A DNA stretch of 64,000 nucleotides. Origin: Gammaproteobacteria bacterium (GTDB lineage Bacteria > Pseudomonadota > Gammaproteobacteria > SZUA-229). The stretch spans positions 29,017 through 93,016 of the forward strand of contig JAOUKV010000012.1 of NCBI GenBank assembly GCA_029882355.1. Direction: 5' to 3'. Of this stretch, positions 16,618-27,104 are shown piece after piece (the stretch's first letter is position 1; the number at the start of each line of letters is the position of its first letter). The notes beneath the pieces are model-generated. The model was not told the origin of the DNA. It saw nothing but the letters and a program-made list of their open reading frames with translations, and made no database searches. A program made the position numbers and the translations under genes.

Positions 16618-17898
16618 TTATGCGTAAACTGGCAAACGCGCGCAAATATCACGCACTTTTTCAACAACATCGTGAATGACTTTTTCATCAGCATTGCCGT
16701 CTTTAATGCTATCGATAATGTCACACATCCAGCTGGCCAGATTTTTTGAATCTTCTTCATTAAAACCACGAGTCGTCATTGCTGGTGTACCAACACGAAT
16801 ACCGCTGGTCACAAAAGGTGACTGAGGATCATTCGGCACTGCATTTTTATTAACCGTAATGTGAGCACGACCTAAAGCGGCCTCAACTTCCTTACCAGTC
16901 AAACCTTGCCCAACCAGGTCCCAGAGGAACAGGTGATTATCAGTACCGCCAGAGACAACTTTAAAACCACGTTTGATAACCATATCAGCCATGGCTTTTG
17001 CATTAACAATGACCTGTTTCTGATAAGTTGTAAATTCAGGTTCCAGTGCTTCTTTGAACGCCACTGCTTTTGCAGCAATCACGTGCATCAAAGGACCACC
17101 CTGTGAACCCGGAAAAATGGCCGAGTTTAATTTTTTAGCGATATCTTCATTCTTCATTACTGAATTCGCACCCGCTAAAATGATACCGCCACGAGGTCCG
17201 CGTAATGTTTTATGCGTGGTCGATGTCACCACATCCGCCACATCGATTGGATTTGGATATAAGCCTGCTGCAACCAAACCAGCAACATGCGCCATATCTA
17301 CAAACAAATAAGCACCCACAGAATCGGCGATTTGACGGAAACGTTTCCAGTCCATGATGCGTGAATAAGCAGAGAAACCGGCAACAATCATTTTAGGCTT
17401 GTGCTCATCAGCAAGACGCTGAACTTCATCGTAATCAACTTCACCAGTAGCGTCATTAAGACCGTACTGAACCGCGTTGTAGATTTTTCCAGAGAAGCTA
17501 ACCTTTGAACCATGAGTAAGATGACCACCGTGTGCCAGTGACATACCCAAAACGGTATCGCCCGGCTGGCACAAAGCCATGTAAACCGCAGCATTAGCCT
17601 GTGAACCAGAATGTGGTTGTACATTGGCATATTCAGCACCAAAAACCTGTTTAACGCGGTCAATCGCTAGCTGTTCAGCAACATCCACATTTTCACAACC
17701 ACCGTAATAGCGGCGTGCAGGATAACCTTCAGCGTATTTATTCGTTAATACTGATCCTTGTGCCTGCATTACTCGGGGACTGGCATAATTCTCTGAAGCA
17801 ATTAATTCAATATGCTCTTCCTGGCGCCGAACTTCGTGCTCCATGGCTGCCCACAATGCTTCGTCATAGCCCTCTATGGTCATTTCTTTGGAAAACAT
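16618..17898 (-). CDS. glyA: Serine hydroxymethyltransferase
   Basis: GlyA interconverts serine and glycine with tetrahydrofolate and supplies one-carbon units. The 426-residue PLP enzyme shows the family segments [26 protein letters not shown] and [14 protein letters not shown] [11 protein letters not shown]. The PLP lysine is in [15 protein letters not shown]. The ATG at 17898 follows GGGAG by 5 nt. It appears to be the first gene of the long leftward rib/nus operon. No purR or metR-type operator was identified by eye in the upstream 268 bp. Confidence 0.97.
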   Translation of the reverse strand: MFSKEMTIEGYDEALWAAMEHEVRRQEEHIELIASENYASPRVMQAQGSVLTNKYAEGYPARRYYGGCENVDVAEQLAIDRVKQVFGAEYANVQPHSGSQANAAVYMALCQPGDTVLGMSLAHGGHLTHGSKVSFSGKIYNAVQYGLNDATGEVDYDEVQRLADEHKPKMIVAGFSAYSRIMDWKRFRQIADSVGAYLFVDMAHVAGLVAAGLYPNPIDVADVVTSTTHKTLRGPRGGIILAGANSVMKNEDIAKKLNSAIFPGSQGGPLMHVIAAKAVAFKEALEPEFTTYQKQVIVNAKAMADMVIKRGFKVVSGGTDNHLFLWDLVGQGLTGKEVEAALGRAHITVNKNAVPNDPQSPFVTSGIRVGTPAMTTRGFNEEDSKNLASWMCDIIDSIKDGNADEKVIHDVVEKVRDICARLPVYA

Positions 17899-18127
17899 CT
17901 CTACTCCCGATTAATCTAGATTCTGAATAAGTAACTTAAAAGCTACCGTTGAAAGGCCGGCAATATTAACAAAAAGCAGCCCTGACTGCATGTATTTTGA
18001 TTAAAAAGCGTCCAGAAACCAGTGATTTACCGTCACTTAAGCCCCATTTTTCTTTTCAGCTAAATAAGAAAGCACTTAATTAGCTTTTTGATTACATATC
18101 CGGCCTTTAATCTTTGTGCTTTCCCGA

Positions 18128-18133
18128 TATAAT
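18128..18133 (+). promoter_or_regulatory. Candidate -10 box for ettA
   Basis: A perfect TATAAT lies 33 nt upstream of the ettA ATG. The region at the expected -35 position is weak (CTTTAA). It sits in the 268-bp divergent gap between glyA and ettA. I see no riboswitch-like structure in that gap. Confidence 0.35.
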
Positions 18134-18166
18134 TCGGACACAATCAATCAAGTGGCAAACTGAAAT

Positions 18167-19831
18167 ATGGCTCAATATATCTACACGATGAATGGTGTCG
18201 GCAAGGTAGTACCACCAAAAAAGGAAATCCTCAAAGACATCAGCCTGAACTTCTTCCCCGGCGCAAAAATCGGCGTACTCGGCTACAACGGTGCCGGTAA
18301 ATCAACATTGCTGCGCATCATGGCGGGTGTTGATACCGATTACATCGGCGAAGCCCGCCCCGCCAAAGATATTCGCATTGGCTACTTATCTCAGGAACCA
18401 CAGCTGGATGACAGCAAAGATGTACGTGCCAACGTAGAAGAAGGTTTGAGCGAAATAAAAAATGCCCATGAACAGCTAGAAGCGGTGTACGCCGCTTATG
18501 CCGAACCGGATGCCGATTTTGATGCTCTCGCCACCGAACAGGCGCGACTGGAGAATATTTTGCAGGCAGCCGATGCCCATAATCTGGACCGAATCATGGA
18601 AGTGGCCGCCGATGCACTGCGCCTGCCACCCTGGGATGCCGATGTCAGCAAGCTCTCCGGTGGTGAACGCCGTCGAGTTGCCCTGTGCAAATTATTGCTG
18701 TCTTCGCCTGATATGCTAATTCTCGACGAGCCAACTAATCATCTGGATGCTGAATCTGTCGCCTGGCTGGAACGCTTCCTCAAGGATTTTCAGGGTACTG
18801 TTGTCGCTGTCACCCATGACCGTTACTTCCTCGATAATGTCGCTGGCTGGATTCTTGAACTGGATCGTGGTCATGGTATCCCCTGGGAAGGCAATTACTC
18901 CTCCTGGCTGGAACAGAAAGATCAACGACTGGCCATAGAGGAAAACAAAGAAGCGGGCCGCCAGAAAGCAATCAAAGCCGAACTAGAATGGGTTAATTCC
19001 AATCCCAAAGCACGTCAGGCCAAAAGTAAGGCACGTATGCAACGTTTTGAAGAACTCTCTTCCAGTGATTACCAGAAACGTAGCGAAACTAAATCTTTAT
19101 ATATTCCACCTGGTGAACGCCTTGGTGAAAAAGTTATTGAAGCTAAGCACATCAGCAAAAAATATGGTGATAAGCTGCTCTATGAAGACCTGAGTTTTAG
19201 ACTGCCTCGTGGCGGCATTGTTGGAATTATTGGTGCCAACGGTGCAGGTAAAACCACCCTGTTCCGCATGCTTACCGGTGAAGAAACTCCCGATAGCGGC
19301 ACCTTTGAAGTGGGTGAATCGGTTCAGATTGGATACGTCGATCAGTCACGTGATAGCCTGGACGGCAGCAAAACGGTTTGGCAGGAAATCTCCGATGGTC
19401 TCGATAACATCACCATCGGTAATTACACCGTGCCATCACGTGGCTACGTCAGTCGCTTCAATTTCAAAGGTGAAGCTCAGCAAAAATTCATCAAGGATTT
19501 ATCAGGTGGTGAACGTAACCGGGTGCATCTCGCCAAACTACTCAAGAGTGGCGGTAACTTGTTACTGCTTGATGAGCCAACCAATGATCTTGACGTTGAA
19601 ACCCTACGTGCTCTGGAAGAAGCCATTCTCGACTTCCCTGGCTGCGTAGTTGTGATCTCACATGATCGCTGGTTCCTCGACCGAATCGCGACACATATCC
19701 TTGCCTTTGAAGGCGATAGCAAAGCGGTCTGGTTTGAAGGTAATTATTCAGATTATGAAGCAGACAGGAAACTACGAATGGGTGATGAAGCGATCAACCC
19801 GCATCGCATTAAATTTAAAAAACTGGCTTAA
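18167..19831 (+). CDS. ettA: Energy-dependent translational throttle protein EttA (ABC-F)
   Basis: EttA is a soluble ABC-F ATPase that binds the ribosomal E site and gates entry into elongation according to ATP/ADP ratio. The 554-residue product has two ABC cassettes. The first has GYNGAGKS near residue 39, [12 protein letters not shown], and LDEPTNHLD. The second has GANGAGKT near residue 356, [13 protein letters not shown] and LDEPTNDLD. The arm and linker region between them ([17 protein letters not shown]) is typical. It is monocistronic and rightward, convergent with the chemotaxis cluster. Confidence 0.95.
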   Translation: MAQYIYTMNGVGKVVPPKKEILKDISLNFFPGAKIGVLGYNGAGKSTLLRIMAGVDTDYIGEARPAKDIRIGYLSQEPQLDDSKDVRANVEEGLSEIKNAHEQLEAVYAAYAEPDADFDALATEQARLENILQAADAHNLDRIMEVAADALRLPPWDADVSKLSGGERRRVALCKLLLSSPDMLILDEPTNHLDAESVAWLERFLKDFQGTVVAVTHDRYFLDNVAGWILELDRGHGIPWEGNYSSWLEQKDQRLAIEENKEAGRQKAIKAELEWVNSNPKARQAKSKARMQRFEELSSSDYQKRSETKSLYIPPGERLGEKVIEAKHISKKYGDKLLYEDLSFRLPRGGIVGIIGANGAGKTTLFRMLTGEETPDSGTFEVGESVQIGYVDQSRDSLDGSKTVWQEISDGLDNITIGNYTVPSRGYVSRFNFKGEAQQKFIKDLSGGERNRVHLAKLLKSGGNLLLLDEPTNDLDVETLRALEEAILDFPGCVVVISHDRWFLDRIATHILAFEGDSKAVWFEGNYSDYEADRKLRMGDEAINPHRIKFKKLA

Positions 19832-19843
19832 AAGGACTTTTAA

Positions 19844-19864
19844 GAAAAATCGGGCAGAGCCGAT
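19844..19864 (-). terminator. Rho-independent terminator at the end of the chemotaxis cluster
   Basis: On the minus strand a stem ATCGG-ctctgc-CCGAT is followed directly by TTTTTCTT. It abuts the stop codon of the receiver/GGDEF gene at 19864-19866 and lies between that gene and convergent ettA. The stem is short (5 bp), so efficiency is uncertain. Confidence 0.6.
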
Positions 19865-20943
19865 CAAACAACCAGCTTTTTCCTGACATATTTGATATAT
19901 GCTTCCATATGCTTTATCAATGCGTCCTCATGCATGCTATCAACAAGATGAAAATCACCATCAATAATATGAGTTAAATCAGGCCATAGATCGGCTTCTT
20001 CATCAACAACCTTACTAACCTCTACTTTACCCGGCTGACTATAACCGGCCACCTTATTACCTAACCTGATCTCTCTTGCTTCTTTCAAAGCCATATCGGC
20101 TTGCTTGCATATATCAACAAAATTTAGTTTTTTATTATCGCAATCTGCAGAAGAATAGCCAAAAACAAGTTCCTTTCTAAGCGTTCTTCCATTAATTTCA
20201 AAAACTAATTTTTTCAAACATTCACATAAACGCTCGACTGCAAGTTTAGTATTGTGAGCATCGGCATATAACAATACTGCAAACTTATTTTCACCAATAC
20301 GTGTTGCAATATCTCTTTCTCGTAACACACTGCTAATTCGCTTCACCAGTGAAACTATAATTTGCCTGACTGATTTACTGTCAATTTCTTTCTTGATTTC
20401 CTCGATATTGGCAATCTCAATTTGCACTACAGAAAACTCTTCTTTTGTTTCCTGGGAAACAGCCAGAGCTTCTCTACCCATATTCTGAAATCCACTGGGA
20501 GTAACAAAGACTTGCTGAGAACGGTCAGCATGATCTTCTGCTCTTCGATGTGGACTAGAATTTGAACGCGCACGGCTCAATAAGTCCATCGCATCAAAAG
20601 GTTTACCAATAAAATCTGTCGCGCCAATATCAAAAACAGCGCGTTTACCTCCAGGAGAATCTGATTGCCCTGTTACCATTATTACCGGCAAGGATGATAT
20701 TCGCTGCTCATCTGATTCTCTAATTTTCAGCAACAGCTGCATGCCATTCATTACTGGCATCTGCAAGTCAGAAAAAACGACTTTGACATTTTCATTTTCG
20801 CTGATGACATTCCACGCTTCACCACCATCTTTAGCGGTGTGAACAACAAATTCTTCCTGCAACATTTTTTTCGCGGTTGCAAGAATTGTTGCCGAATCAT
20901 CAACAACAAGAATCTCGTTTTTATTATCTCCCTGACTGCTCAT
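19864..20943 (-). CDS. Response regulator with degenerate GGDEF domain
   Basis: This 359-residue protein starts with a receiver domain (EILVVDDSATILATAKKML, phospho-acceptor Asp in VVFSDLQMPVMNG, and Lys in FIGKPFDAMD). A GGDEF-type domain follows at about residues 165-310. The catalytic signature is GENKF in place of GG(D/E)EF, so diguanylate cyclase activity is unlikely and it may bind GTP or act only as a scaffold. A ~50-residue C-terminal tail is unassigned. It is the last gene of the chemotaxis cluster and probably takes phosphoryl groups from CheA, though that is inference. Confidence 0.8.
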   Translation of the reverse strand: MSSQGDNKNEILVVDDSATILATAKKMLQEEFVVHTAKDGGEAWNVISENENVKVVFSDLQMPVMNGMQLLLKIRESDEQRISSLPVIMVTGQSDSPGGKRAVFDIGATDFIGKPFDAMDLLSRARSNSSPHRRAEDHADRSQQVFVTPSGFQNMGREALAVSQETKEEFSVVQIEIANIEEIKKEIDSKSVRQIIVSLVKRISSVLRERDIATRIGENKFAVLLYADAHNTKLAVERLCECLKKLVFEINGRTLRKELVFGYSSADCDNKKLNFVDICKQADMALKEAREIRLGNKVAGYSQPGKVEVSKVVDEEADLWPDLTHIIDGDFHLVDSMHEDALIKHMEAYIKYVRKKLVV

Positions 20944-21021
20944 ACACTACTCACAAAATAGTTCAATCTACATAAAAGTTTTACAGACTATATTTATCAA
21001 CACATTATGTGTTATTGATTA

Positions 21022-21522
21022 TTAACCAATATCTTCAAGCACGCCAACATTAATCAACTCATCAATATCCAGTAAAATAATCATTTTATTATTGATGGTT
21101 GCCAAACCTTTGATAAATTCCATATTAACGCTACCACCTACTTCAGGAGCATCATTAATACTATCCGCGGTGATATTATAAACATCAGAAACAGCGTCAA
21201 CGACCATACCAATAGTTCGCTCACCCTTATCATGCTCAACTTTCACCACAACTATCACTGTTTCAGCATTAAATTCAGCCTTGTCCAGATGAAAGCGTTT
21301 TCTTAAATCAAAAATTGGTACAACCACACCACGAAGATTGACCACACCCAACACGTAATCGGGTGCATTAGGAATGGAGGTTGCGCTATCCCAACCTCTT
21401 ATCTCCTGGACACGTAAAATATCTACTCCGTACTCCTCATCCGCCAGCATGAACGTAAGATACTGGTCTGTGCCGGACTCCATTTCCATAGAAGTACCAT
21501 TTACATCTATTGCTGCATTCAT
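21022..21522 (-). CDS. cheW: Chemotaxis coupling protein CheW
   Basis: CheW links chemoreceptors to the kinase CheA at the inner face of the membrane. The 166-residue single-domain product has the expected segments DQYLTFMLADEEYGVDILRVQEIRGW, APDYVLGVVNLRGVVVPIFDLRKRF and IGMVVDAVSDVYNI. The short N-terminal extension (MNAAIDVNGTSMEMES) is unremarkable. It lies between the MCP and the receiver/GGDEF gene, in the same direction. Confidence 0.95.
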   Translation of the reverse strand: MNAAIDVNGTSMEMESGTDQYLTFMLADEEYGVDILRVQEIRGWDSATSIPNAPDYVLGVVNLRGVVVPIFDLRKRFHLDKAEFNAETVIVVVKVEHDKGERTIGMVVDAVSDVYNITADSINDAPEVGGSVNMEFIKGLATINNKMIILLDIDELINVGVLEDIG

Positions 21523-21583
21523 AATTTTTTCTCCACTCTCAATCTACACGCTACATTTCATCACTCTGAGACACTACTTTTAA

Positions 21584-23689
21584 TTAAAAATCCTGCCATT
21601 CACTGTCGTCATTTTTATGAGGCAGAGTAACTTTCTTGTTTGATGTGCTCGCTGGTATATTAGAAAGTTTTGGTGCTGAAGCAGACGACACTGTCTGCCG
21701 CCCTTCATGGCTTACACCTTTATGCTTCGCATAATCACTCTCATTCAATTTAAAGAATGATACCAGAGCATCCAGCTCCTGTGCCTGTGCGCCCATGGCC
21801 TCACTTGCTGCCGCTGCTTCTTCTACCAATGATGCATTTTGTTGCGTCATCTCATCCATTTGTAACAGAGCTATATTAACCTGATTAATACCATCGGATT
21901 GCTCTTTACTGGCAGCTGCAATTTCAGCAACGATGTCACTGACTTTCTTCACTGAATCCACAATTTCAGAAAGAGCACCACCTGATTCACTAACCAGTTT
22001 TGAGCCATTTTCAACTTTCTCTACGCTATTTTTAATCAGCCCCTTGATCTCTTTCGCAGCAGTTGCACTACGACCAGCCAGATTACGTACTTCACTGGCT
22101 ACCACTGCAAAACCGCGACCCTGCTCACCCGCACGCGCAGCCTCAACTGCCGCATTTAAAGCCAGCAGGTTAGTCTGGAAGGCGATTTCATCAATCACAC
22201 CAATAATGTCTGCAATCTGTTTGCTGGCCGCATTAATTTCACCCATAGCGGTGACTGCCTCACCGACAACCTTACCACCCAAGTCTGCCTGCTCACGCGC
22301 AGCCATCGCCAGCTGATTAGCATGCTGTGCATTTTCGGAGTTCTGGTTCACAGTACCGGTCATTTCTTCCATACTGGAAGCGACTTCTTCAAGACTGGAA
22401 GCCTGTTCCTGGGTACGCTGACTCAAGTTGGCATTACCCTGTGATACCTGCTCGGAAGCCACACTAACTTCACTGGCGCCCGACTTAATACCAGAGATAA
22501 TTTCCAGCAGTTTCTGAATAGTCTGACCAATCGAGCCATAAACACCGACAGCATTGTTATCAATCTTGATATCCAAATCACCATTAGCCATCGACTCGGA
22601 TATGGTCATCAATTCAGCAGGGTCACGACCTAATTGCGTATTCACACTACGCAGAATCATAATGCCCATAAACGTTGAAATAATTACCGCAATAATAATA
22701 ACGAAGATAATCATAGTATTCGCAAAATCGATAACTGGGGCGATCGTTTCTTTTTCAGTTTCAACGATCTGGTCACCCGTTGCTTCGACTTTAACCAGTG
22801 TTTCCAGCATGGTTGCGGCAATTTTTTCGTAATTATCACGCGCAGTGGCATAGGTCTTAAATATTACAGATGCCTCGGCAAAGTCTGTTTTATGTTTACT
22901 AACCGCCTGGATTAAAGCGCTACTATAACTTTGCCCCTTGTAATTACCCTCGGGCACACGGGTTTTCTTGAAGCTGGGATGAGCAATCATGCCCTCGCTG
23001 GCTTCATCCAGCATCTCATTACCTACTTTGATACCTGCCAGTGATTCCTGCACATCCTTAAAAGCCAGCATGCGGCGATAAAAATACATAGCCTTCAGCA
23101 TACCAATCTGGGATTCCATGGCACCATCAGCCGCTGCCCATTTCTGCTCCAGCCCTGAATTCCAGCTGATGGTCTTATTTGGGTTGTTTTCCAGTTCCTC
23201 AACCGCGCCATCACCCAGTACCTCGGCGTGTGACATCAATACCTCAAAGGCATGGAAGTTATCTGCTAGACGCTGATCAACAGCAGAGAATTTTTCAAAT
23301 TCTGAAACCACTCGTTCAGCTGCCGCCCGGTAATCATGCTCAGCCTCGATGAGATCCCTGACGATTGCGTCACTCAGCAAGCCTGCATCTCTTGCCCCCT
23401 GTAGTGATTCTTCAGCGTCTTTGACAAAAGCCTTCATCTCATCATGGGCAGTATCCATATTTGCTATACCGGCAAACATCTCTTCTATCACCAGCATTTC
23501 GGCCTGCGTTTTAATCGAGCCATTCATGGCCCCATCAGCAGTATCCCAGGCGGGTCCGGTTAAATATTCCAGTGACTCACTCAGCTTATTAACCCCAAAA
23601 TAGCCGGTAATACCACAAACCAGCACCAGTGCCGTTAGTACTAAAAACGCGGCTCCAATTTTAGATGACATTCTCATATTCAGATTCAT
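21584..23689 (-). CDS. Methyl-accepting chemotaxis protein
   Basis: This is a 701-residue transmembrane chemoreceptor. An N-terminal membrane segment ([22 protein letters not shown]) precedes a large, mostly helical periplasmic domain of ~300 residues. A second membrane helix follows near residue 330 ([21 protein letters not shown]), then HAMP and the signalling hairpin with the highly conserved tip [23 protein letters not shown]. The C-terminus ends SEWQDF after a flexible linker. This matches the xWxxF pentapeptide that tethers CheR and CheB in E. coli receptors. The ligand is unknown. It is the only receptor in the cluster. Confidence 0.95.
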   Translation of the reverse strand: MNLNMRMSSKIGAAFLVLTALVLVCGITGYFGVNKLSESLEYLTGPAWDTADGAMNGSIKTQAEMLVIEEMFAGIANMDTAHDEMKAFVKDAEESLQGARDAGLLSDAIVRDLIEAEHDYRAAAERVVSEFEKFSAVDQRLADNFHAFEVLMSHAEVLGDGAVEELENNPNKTISWNSGLEQKWAAADGAMESQIGMLKAMYFYRRMLAFKDVQESLAGIKVGNEMLDEASEGMIAHPSFKKTRVPEGNYKGQSYSSALIQAVSKHKTDFAEASVIFKTYATARDNYEKIAATMLETLVKVEATGDQIVETEKETIAPVIDFANTMIIFVIIIAVIISTFMGIMILRSVNTQLGRDPAELMTISESMANGDLDIKIDNNAVGVYGSIGQTIQKLLEIISGIKSGASEVSVASEQVSQGNANLSQRTQEQASSLEEVASSMEEMTGTVNQNSENAQHANQLAMAAREQADLGGKVVGEAVTAMGEINAASKQIADIIGVIDEIAFQTNLLALNAAVEAARAGEQGRGFAVVASEVRNLAGRSATAAKEIKGLIKNSVEKVENGSKLVSESGGALSEIVDSVKKVSDIVAEIAAASKEQSDGINQVNIALLQMDEMTQQNASLVEEAAAASEAMGAQAQELDALVSFFKLNESDYAKHKGVSHEGRQTVSSASAPKLSNIPASTSNKKVTLPHKNDDSEWQDF

Positions 23690-23821
23690 GATCTTTCCCT
23701 CACCTTATATTCTTAGTGTTAATTATGTTTACAACTATTCCAATTTATTCGTTTTATCTCAAAAGTATAATCTACAAGCAAATTTACACACGCAATTTTA
23801 ATGTGAATAATCACGTATTTA

Positions 23822-24379
23822 TTAGAAAAGCTCTATGCCACCCTCTCCCATGGAGCTCTGTTTTACTGGGTTTTCTTTTTTCAAATCCTCACTGACTTTG
23901 GCGATATCTGCCTTCATCACTGACAAAATCTGTTCAGCTTCACCCTCTGCTGTTTTTTTCAGTTCATCAACATTCTGATTAACTCGATCAAACAAATGTT
24001 CAAGATTTTCTGAACGGGTACCACAGTGGGTAACCAGCTGCTGCACAATATCCTCGAACTGGAAAGAACGAACTACGGTAGTAATATTCTGATTAATCAT
24101 CTTGCTCAAGGCATGATAGGCCTGCTGCTGCTTTGCGCTTTCAGCATCATCATTCGCAACAGACATTTGTAGCACCAATTCATTTTGCTCTTTTAGTTGT
24201 CCACTCAGACTATTCAGACTCTGCATTAATGTCGTAATTGCATCATTTACTACCGATCCCATCTGAGATAGTTCATCACTGATCTCAGCATGCTCACGCT
24301 TTATCAAAACATACAATTCACCCTCCAGATCATATAATAATGACTGGATATCAGAGGATTTATTCTGCTTTACGCTCAC
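23822..24379 (-). CDS. CheZ-like chemotaxis protein (putative CheY-P phosphatase)
   Basis: This ~185-residue helical, coiled-coil protein lies between cheB and the MCP. It contains SFQFEDIVQQLV, where Asp110 and Gln114 form the DxxxQ pattern that in CheZ positions the water for CheY-P hydrolysis. CheZ has this as DLTGQ. The C-terminus ends GGIELF, like the VDLF end of the CheD encoded two genes upstream. No canonical cheZ is in the cluster, so this is the best candidate for the phosphatase, but overall identity to CheZ is low by eye. I chose the GTG at 24379, behind AAGAGAT. A GTG at 24409 would add ten residues. Confidence 0.6.
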   Translation of the reverse strand: MSVKQNKSSDIQSLLYDLEGELYVLIKREHAEISDELSQMGSVVNDAITTLMQSLNSLSGQLKEQNELVLQMSVANDDAESAKQQQAYHALSKMINQNITTVVRSFQFEDIVQQLVTHCGTRSENLEHLFDRVNQNVDELKKTAEGEAEQILSVMKADIAKVSEDLKKENPVKQSSMGEGGIELF

Positions 24380-24430
24380 GCCATATCTCTTTGTAATTTG
24401 AAATTGCACATCAAATCATACTCTTCATTG

Positions 24431-25516
24431 TTATTTTTGTTCACTAATCAGTGACAGAATCTTTTGAGCTATTTTACTCAAAGGTAACACATAATCTGCT
24501 GCTTCGAGCTTAACGGCCTCACCGGGCATACCCCAGACAACACTACTATTTTCATCCTGAGCAATGGTTTTTGAACCTGAATCGTGCATTTGTTTTAAAC
24601 CGCGAGCACCATCAGCACCCATACCAGTTAATAACACACCTACCGCATTATCACCAGCAGCCTCCTCCACCGAACGAAACATCACATCAACAGAAGGTTT
24701 ATGCCGATTACAGGGCTCACCATCATCAAGTCTGATGTAGTAACGCGCACCTTCACGAACCAATATCAGGTGCTTGTCGCCAGGCGCAATATAGGCGTGG
24801 CCCGGTAACACATGCTGACCATCTTCAGCTTCACATACCGCCATTGGTGAAAGACTATTCATACGCGCGGAAAATGCAGTACTAAAAGCCTTAGGTATAT
24901 GCTGAGCTATCACAATAGCTGGCGAGTCTGGCCGCATACCGATCAAAACTTCTTTGATTGCCTCAGTCCCGCCCGTCGAAGCACCAATCGCAATAATTTT
25001 TTCAGTTGTTTTTAATTTCCCCTGCGGCTTACTTTTACGCAACTTATTCAGCGACTCAATCGATTTACGGTGCATCATTGTTATTTCAGACAATTCAGAT
25101 GAGTTAGGCAAAATTTTAGCGTGCGCTGCTACCTTTACCTTTTCAATGATTTCTTCTGAATAATTACTCAGTTCATGCGCGATATCAATTTTTGGCTTGC
25201 TGATATAGTCAACCGCACCAATACTCAATGCTTCTAGAGCAATATCAGCACCTTTTTGTGTTAGTGAAGAAATCATCACTACCGGCATTGGCCGCAATCT
25301 CATTACATTACGCAGAAAACTAATACCATCCATTTTTGGCATTTCAACATCCAGCGTTAACACATCAGGGTGCAGTTTTTTGATTTTATCTCTAGCGATA
25401 TAAGGATCCATTGCCGTGCCGACAACTTCAATTTCTTTATCCGAAGATAATATCTCCGTTAATATCTTTCGAACAACAGCAGAGTCATCAACAATTAAAA
25501 CGGTAATTTTTTTCAT
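24431..25516 (-). CDS. cheB: Protein-glutamate methylesterase / deamidase CheB
   Basis: CheB removes methyl groups from receptors when phosphorylated by CheA. The 361-residue product has an N-terminal receiver domain (TVLIVDDSAVVRKIL, Asp in VLTLDVEMPKMDG). The C-terminal esterase domain has the serine in AIGASTGGTEAI, the histidine in IAQHIPKAFST and the aspartate in LLTGMGADGARG. The linker near residues 140-160 is charged. It lies between cheD and the CheZ-like gene. Confidence 0.96.
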   Translation of the reverse strand: MKKITVLIVDDSAVVRKILTEILSSDKEIEVVGTAMDPYIARDKIKKLHPDVLTLDVEMPKMDGISFLRNVMRLRPMPVVMISSLTQKGADIALEALSIGAVDYISKPKIDIAHELSNYSEEIIEKVKVAAHAKILPNSSELSEITMMHRKSIESLNKLRKSKPQGKLKTTEKIIAIGASTGGTEAIKEVLIGMRPDSPAIVIAQHIPKAFSTAFSARMNSLSPMAVCEAEDGQHVLPGHAYIAPGDKHLILVREGARYYIRLDDGEPCNRHKPSVDVMFRSVEEAAGDNAVGVLLTGMGADGARGLKQMHDSGSKTIAQDENSSVVWGMPGEAVKLEAADYVLPLSKIAQKILSLISEQK

Positions 25517-25549
25517 AGCATGTTTGCAAAGTCGTATCTTTTAGCCCAG

Positions 25550-26215
25550 CTAAAAAAGATCAACTTTACCTTCAACTTTTTTCTCATTAAGACTATTAAC
25601 GTATTCCAGCTCTCTTCTTCTAAGAGTGTCATTATGTAACGCATTAAGTCGTTTAACACGTACTCTTCCTGTTAAAGGAAAATACTGAATTTTACGTGGC
25701 CATGGTCCTCTGGTATCTTCAGATTCAACATTTAAACCCTCTGTTTGCAAATAGTGTTTGACGAAATCAACATTTTTACCACCAATATCGGTATTAATAC
25801 TCAGGACTTTGCCACCGCCAAACAATTTAACTTCAAGGTTTTTTCTTTTTCCACCACCCGCAAGAATAACGTTGATTAAACGTTCCATTGCAACATTACC
25901 GTAGCGAGTTTCAGCACTAACCGGTGTATTCTCCCAGGCAGAAGAAGTCGTTCTTGCTCGATTATCAGGTAACATAAAGTGATTCATTCCACCAATGCCA
26001 CTGACTCTGTCGCGAATACAGGCTGAAACACAAGAACCTAAAACAGTGGTAATTAACTCCCCATGCAAAGAAACATAAAACTCTCCCGGTAAAATTTTCG
26101 CCGCAAAAATATCGTGTTTGGTATCCCAATAACGATTGATATGCCCAAAACCTTGAAGCATGGGTGGGGCATTAGCCATATCCACAGAAGTATTTCGATA
26201 GATAGGTTTATTCAT
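25550..26215 (-). CDS. cheD: Chemoreceptor glutamine deamidase CheD
   Basis: CheD deamidates receptor glutamines and often works with CheC- or CheZ-type phosphatases. The 221-residue product has the catalytic Cys62 in TTVLGSCVSACIRD and His79 in GGMNHFMLP. Their 17-residue spacing equals that of the characterised Thermotoga enzyme. The GGGKV...NIGGKNVDFV segment is also conserved. The ATG at 26215 overlaps the cheR stop in an ATGA; the longer upstream frame only overlaps cheR. The C-terminus ends KVDLF, resembling the end of the CheZ-like protein. Confidence 0.93.
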   Translation of the reverse strand: MNKPIYRNTSVDMANAPPMLQGFGHINRYWDTKHDIFAAKILPGEFYVSLHGELITTVLGSCVSACIRDRVSGIGGMNHFMLPDNRARTTSSAWENTPVSAETRYGNVAMERLINVILAGGGKRKNLEVKLFGGGKVLSINTDIGGKNVDFVKHYLQTEGLNVESEDTRGPWPRKIQYFPLTGRVRVKRLNALHNDTLRRRELEYVNSLNEKKVEGKVDLF

Positions 26216-27093
26216 CGTATTTTCCTGTGAATCGTGCGGCCAACTGTAGCAAAGCGCTGAGTTAAACCAAACAGACTTTCGGAATGACCTACGAATAAAC
26301 AACCCTCATCATCCAGGTAATCGGCAAAATTATTGAGCAACTCAATACGCGTATCCCGGTCAAAATAAATAGTAACATTACGACAAAAAATAATATCAAA
26401 AGGTCCTTTCATGGGCCATTTATCAGTAAGATTTAGTTTGCGATACGTCACCATGTCTTTTATTTCATCAACTACCTTTATCTCATTTTCATTTATGCCA
26501 CGACCCATTTTTAACCAACGCTTGCGTCGTTCAATTGATATTTCTTTAACGTGATCTTTAGGATATACAGCTGTTTTTGCCACTTCTAAAATATTGGAAT
26601 CTAAATCAGTTGCCAGAATTTTTACATCCCAACGTTCAATATCAGGAATACATTCCTTTAGTACCATGGCTATTGAATAAGGCTCTCTACCAGACGAACA
26701 ACCTGCAGACCAGATTCTTAGACGCGGCTGGGATGCTGAACTTTTTTTACCAATCAACTCAGGCAGCAATGTATGCGCCATAAATTCAAAATGATGGTTT
26801 TCACGAAAAAAGGAAGTGACGTTCGTGGTTATAGAATTAATGAAGTGTGTTCGCTCATCTTTATTCCCACCGTCTTCCTCTCCATCTTTTAGAAGAGAGC
26901 AATAAGATTTAAAATCTTTTAAACCCAGAGCACGTAACCGTTTAACAAGTCGGCCATAAATCAATTCTCTCTTACCTGAAGACAAGCTAATACCCGCTAT
27001 TTCACCAGCCAGTTTACTCAGGTAAGTAAAATCTTTATCCGTAAATAAATACTCCTTTCTATAACCCGCCTGATTGCTTGTCGTTTCAGCCAT
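26212..27093 (-). CDS. cheR: Chemotaxis protein methyltransferase CheR
   Basis: CheR methylates receptor glutamates using SAM. The 293-residue product has the helical N-terminal domain (FTYLSKLAGEIAGISLSSGKRELIYGRL). The methyltransferase core carries IWSAGCSSGREPYSIAM and later FDIIFCRNVTIYFD. The receptor encoded at 21584 carries a C-terminal EWQDF tether that CheR could use. Translation is coupled to cheD by a 4-bp overlap. Confidence 0.95.
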   Translation of the reverse strand: MAETTSNQAGYRKEYLFTDKDFTYLSKLAGEIAGISLSSGKRELIYGRLVKRLRALGLKDFKSYCSLLKDGEEDGGNKDERTHFINSITTNVTSFFRENHHFEFMAHTLLPELIGKKSSASQPRLRIWSAGCSSGREPYSIAMVLKECIPDIERWDVKILATDLDSNILEVAKTAVYPKDHVKEISIERRKRWLKMGRGINENEIKVVDEIKDMVTYRKLNLTDKWPMKGPFDIIFCRNVTIYFDRDTRIELLNNFADYLDDEGCLFVGHSESLFGLTQRFATVGRTIHRKIR

Positions 27094-27104
27094 CTAAATG
27101 TGCC

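Noticed and set aside
21000..21014. Palindrome AACACA-tta-TGTGTT downstream of cheW
   Set aside because: The stem is short and AT-rich, with no T-run after it, so a terminator call is not justified.
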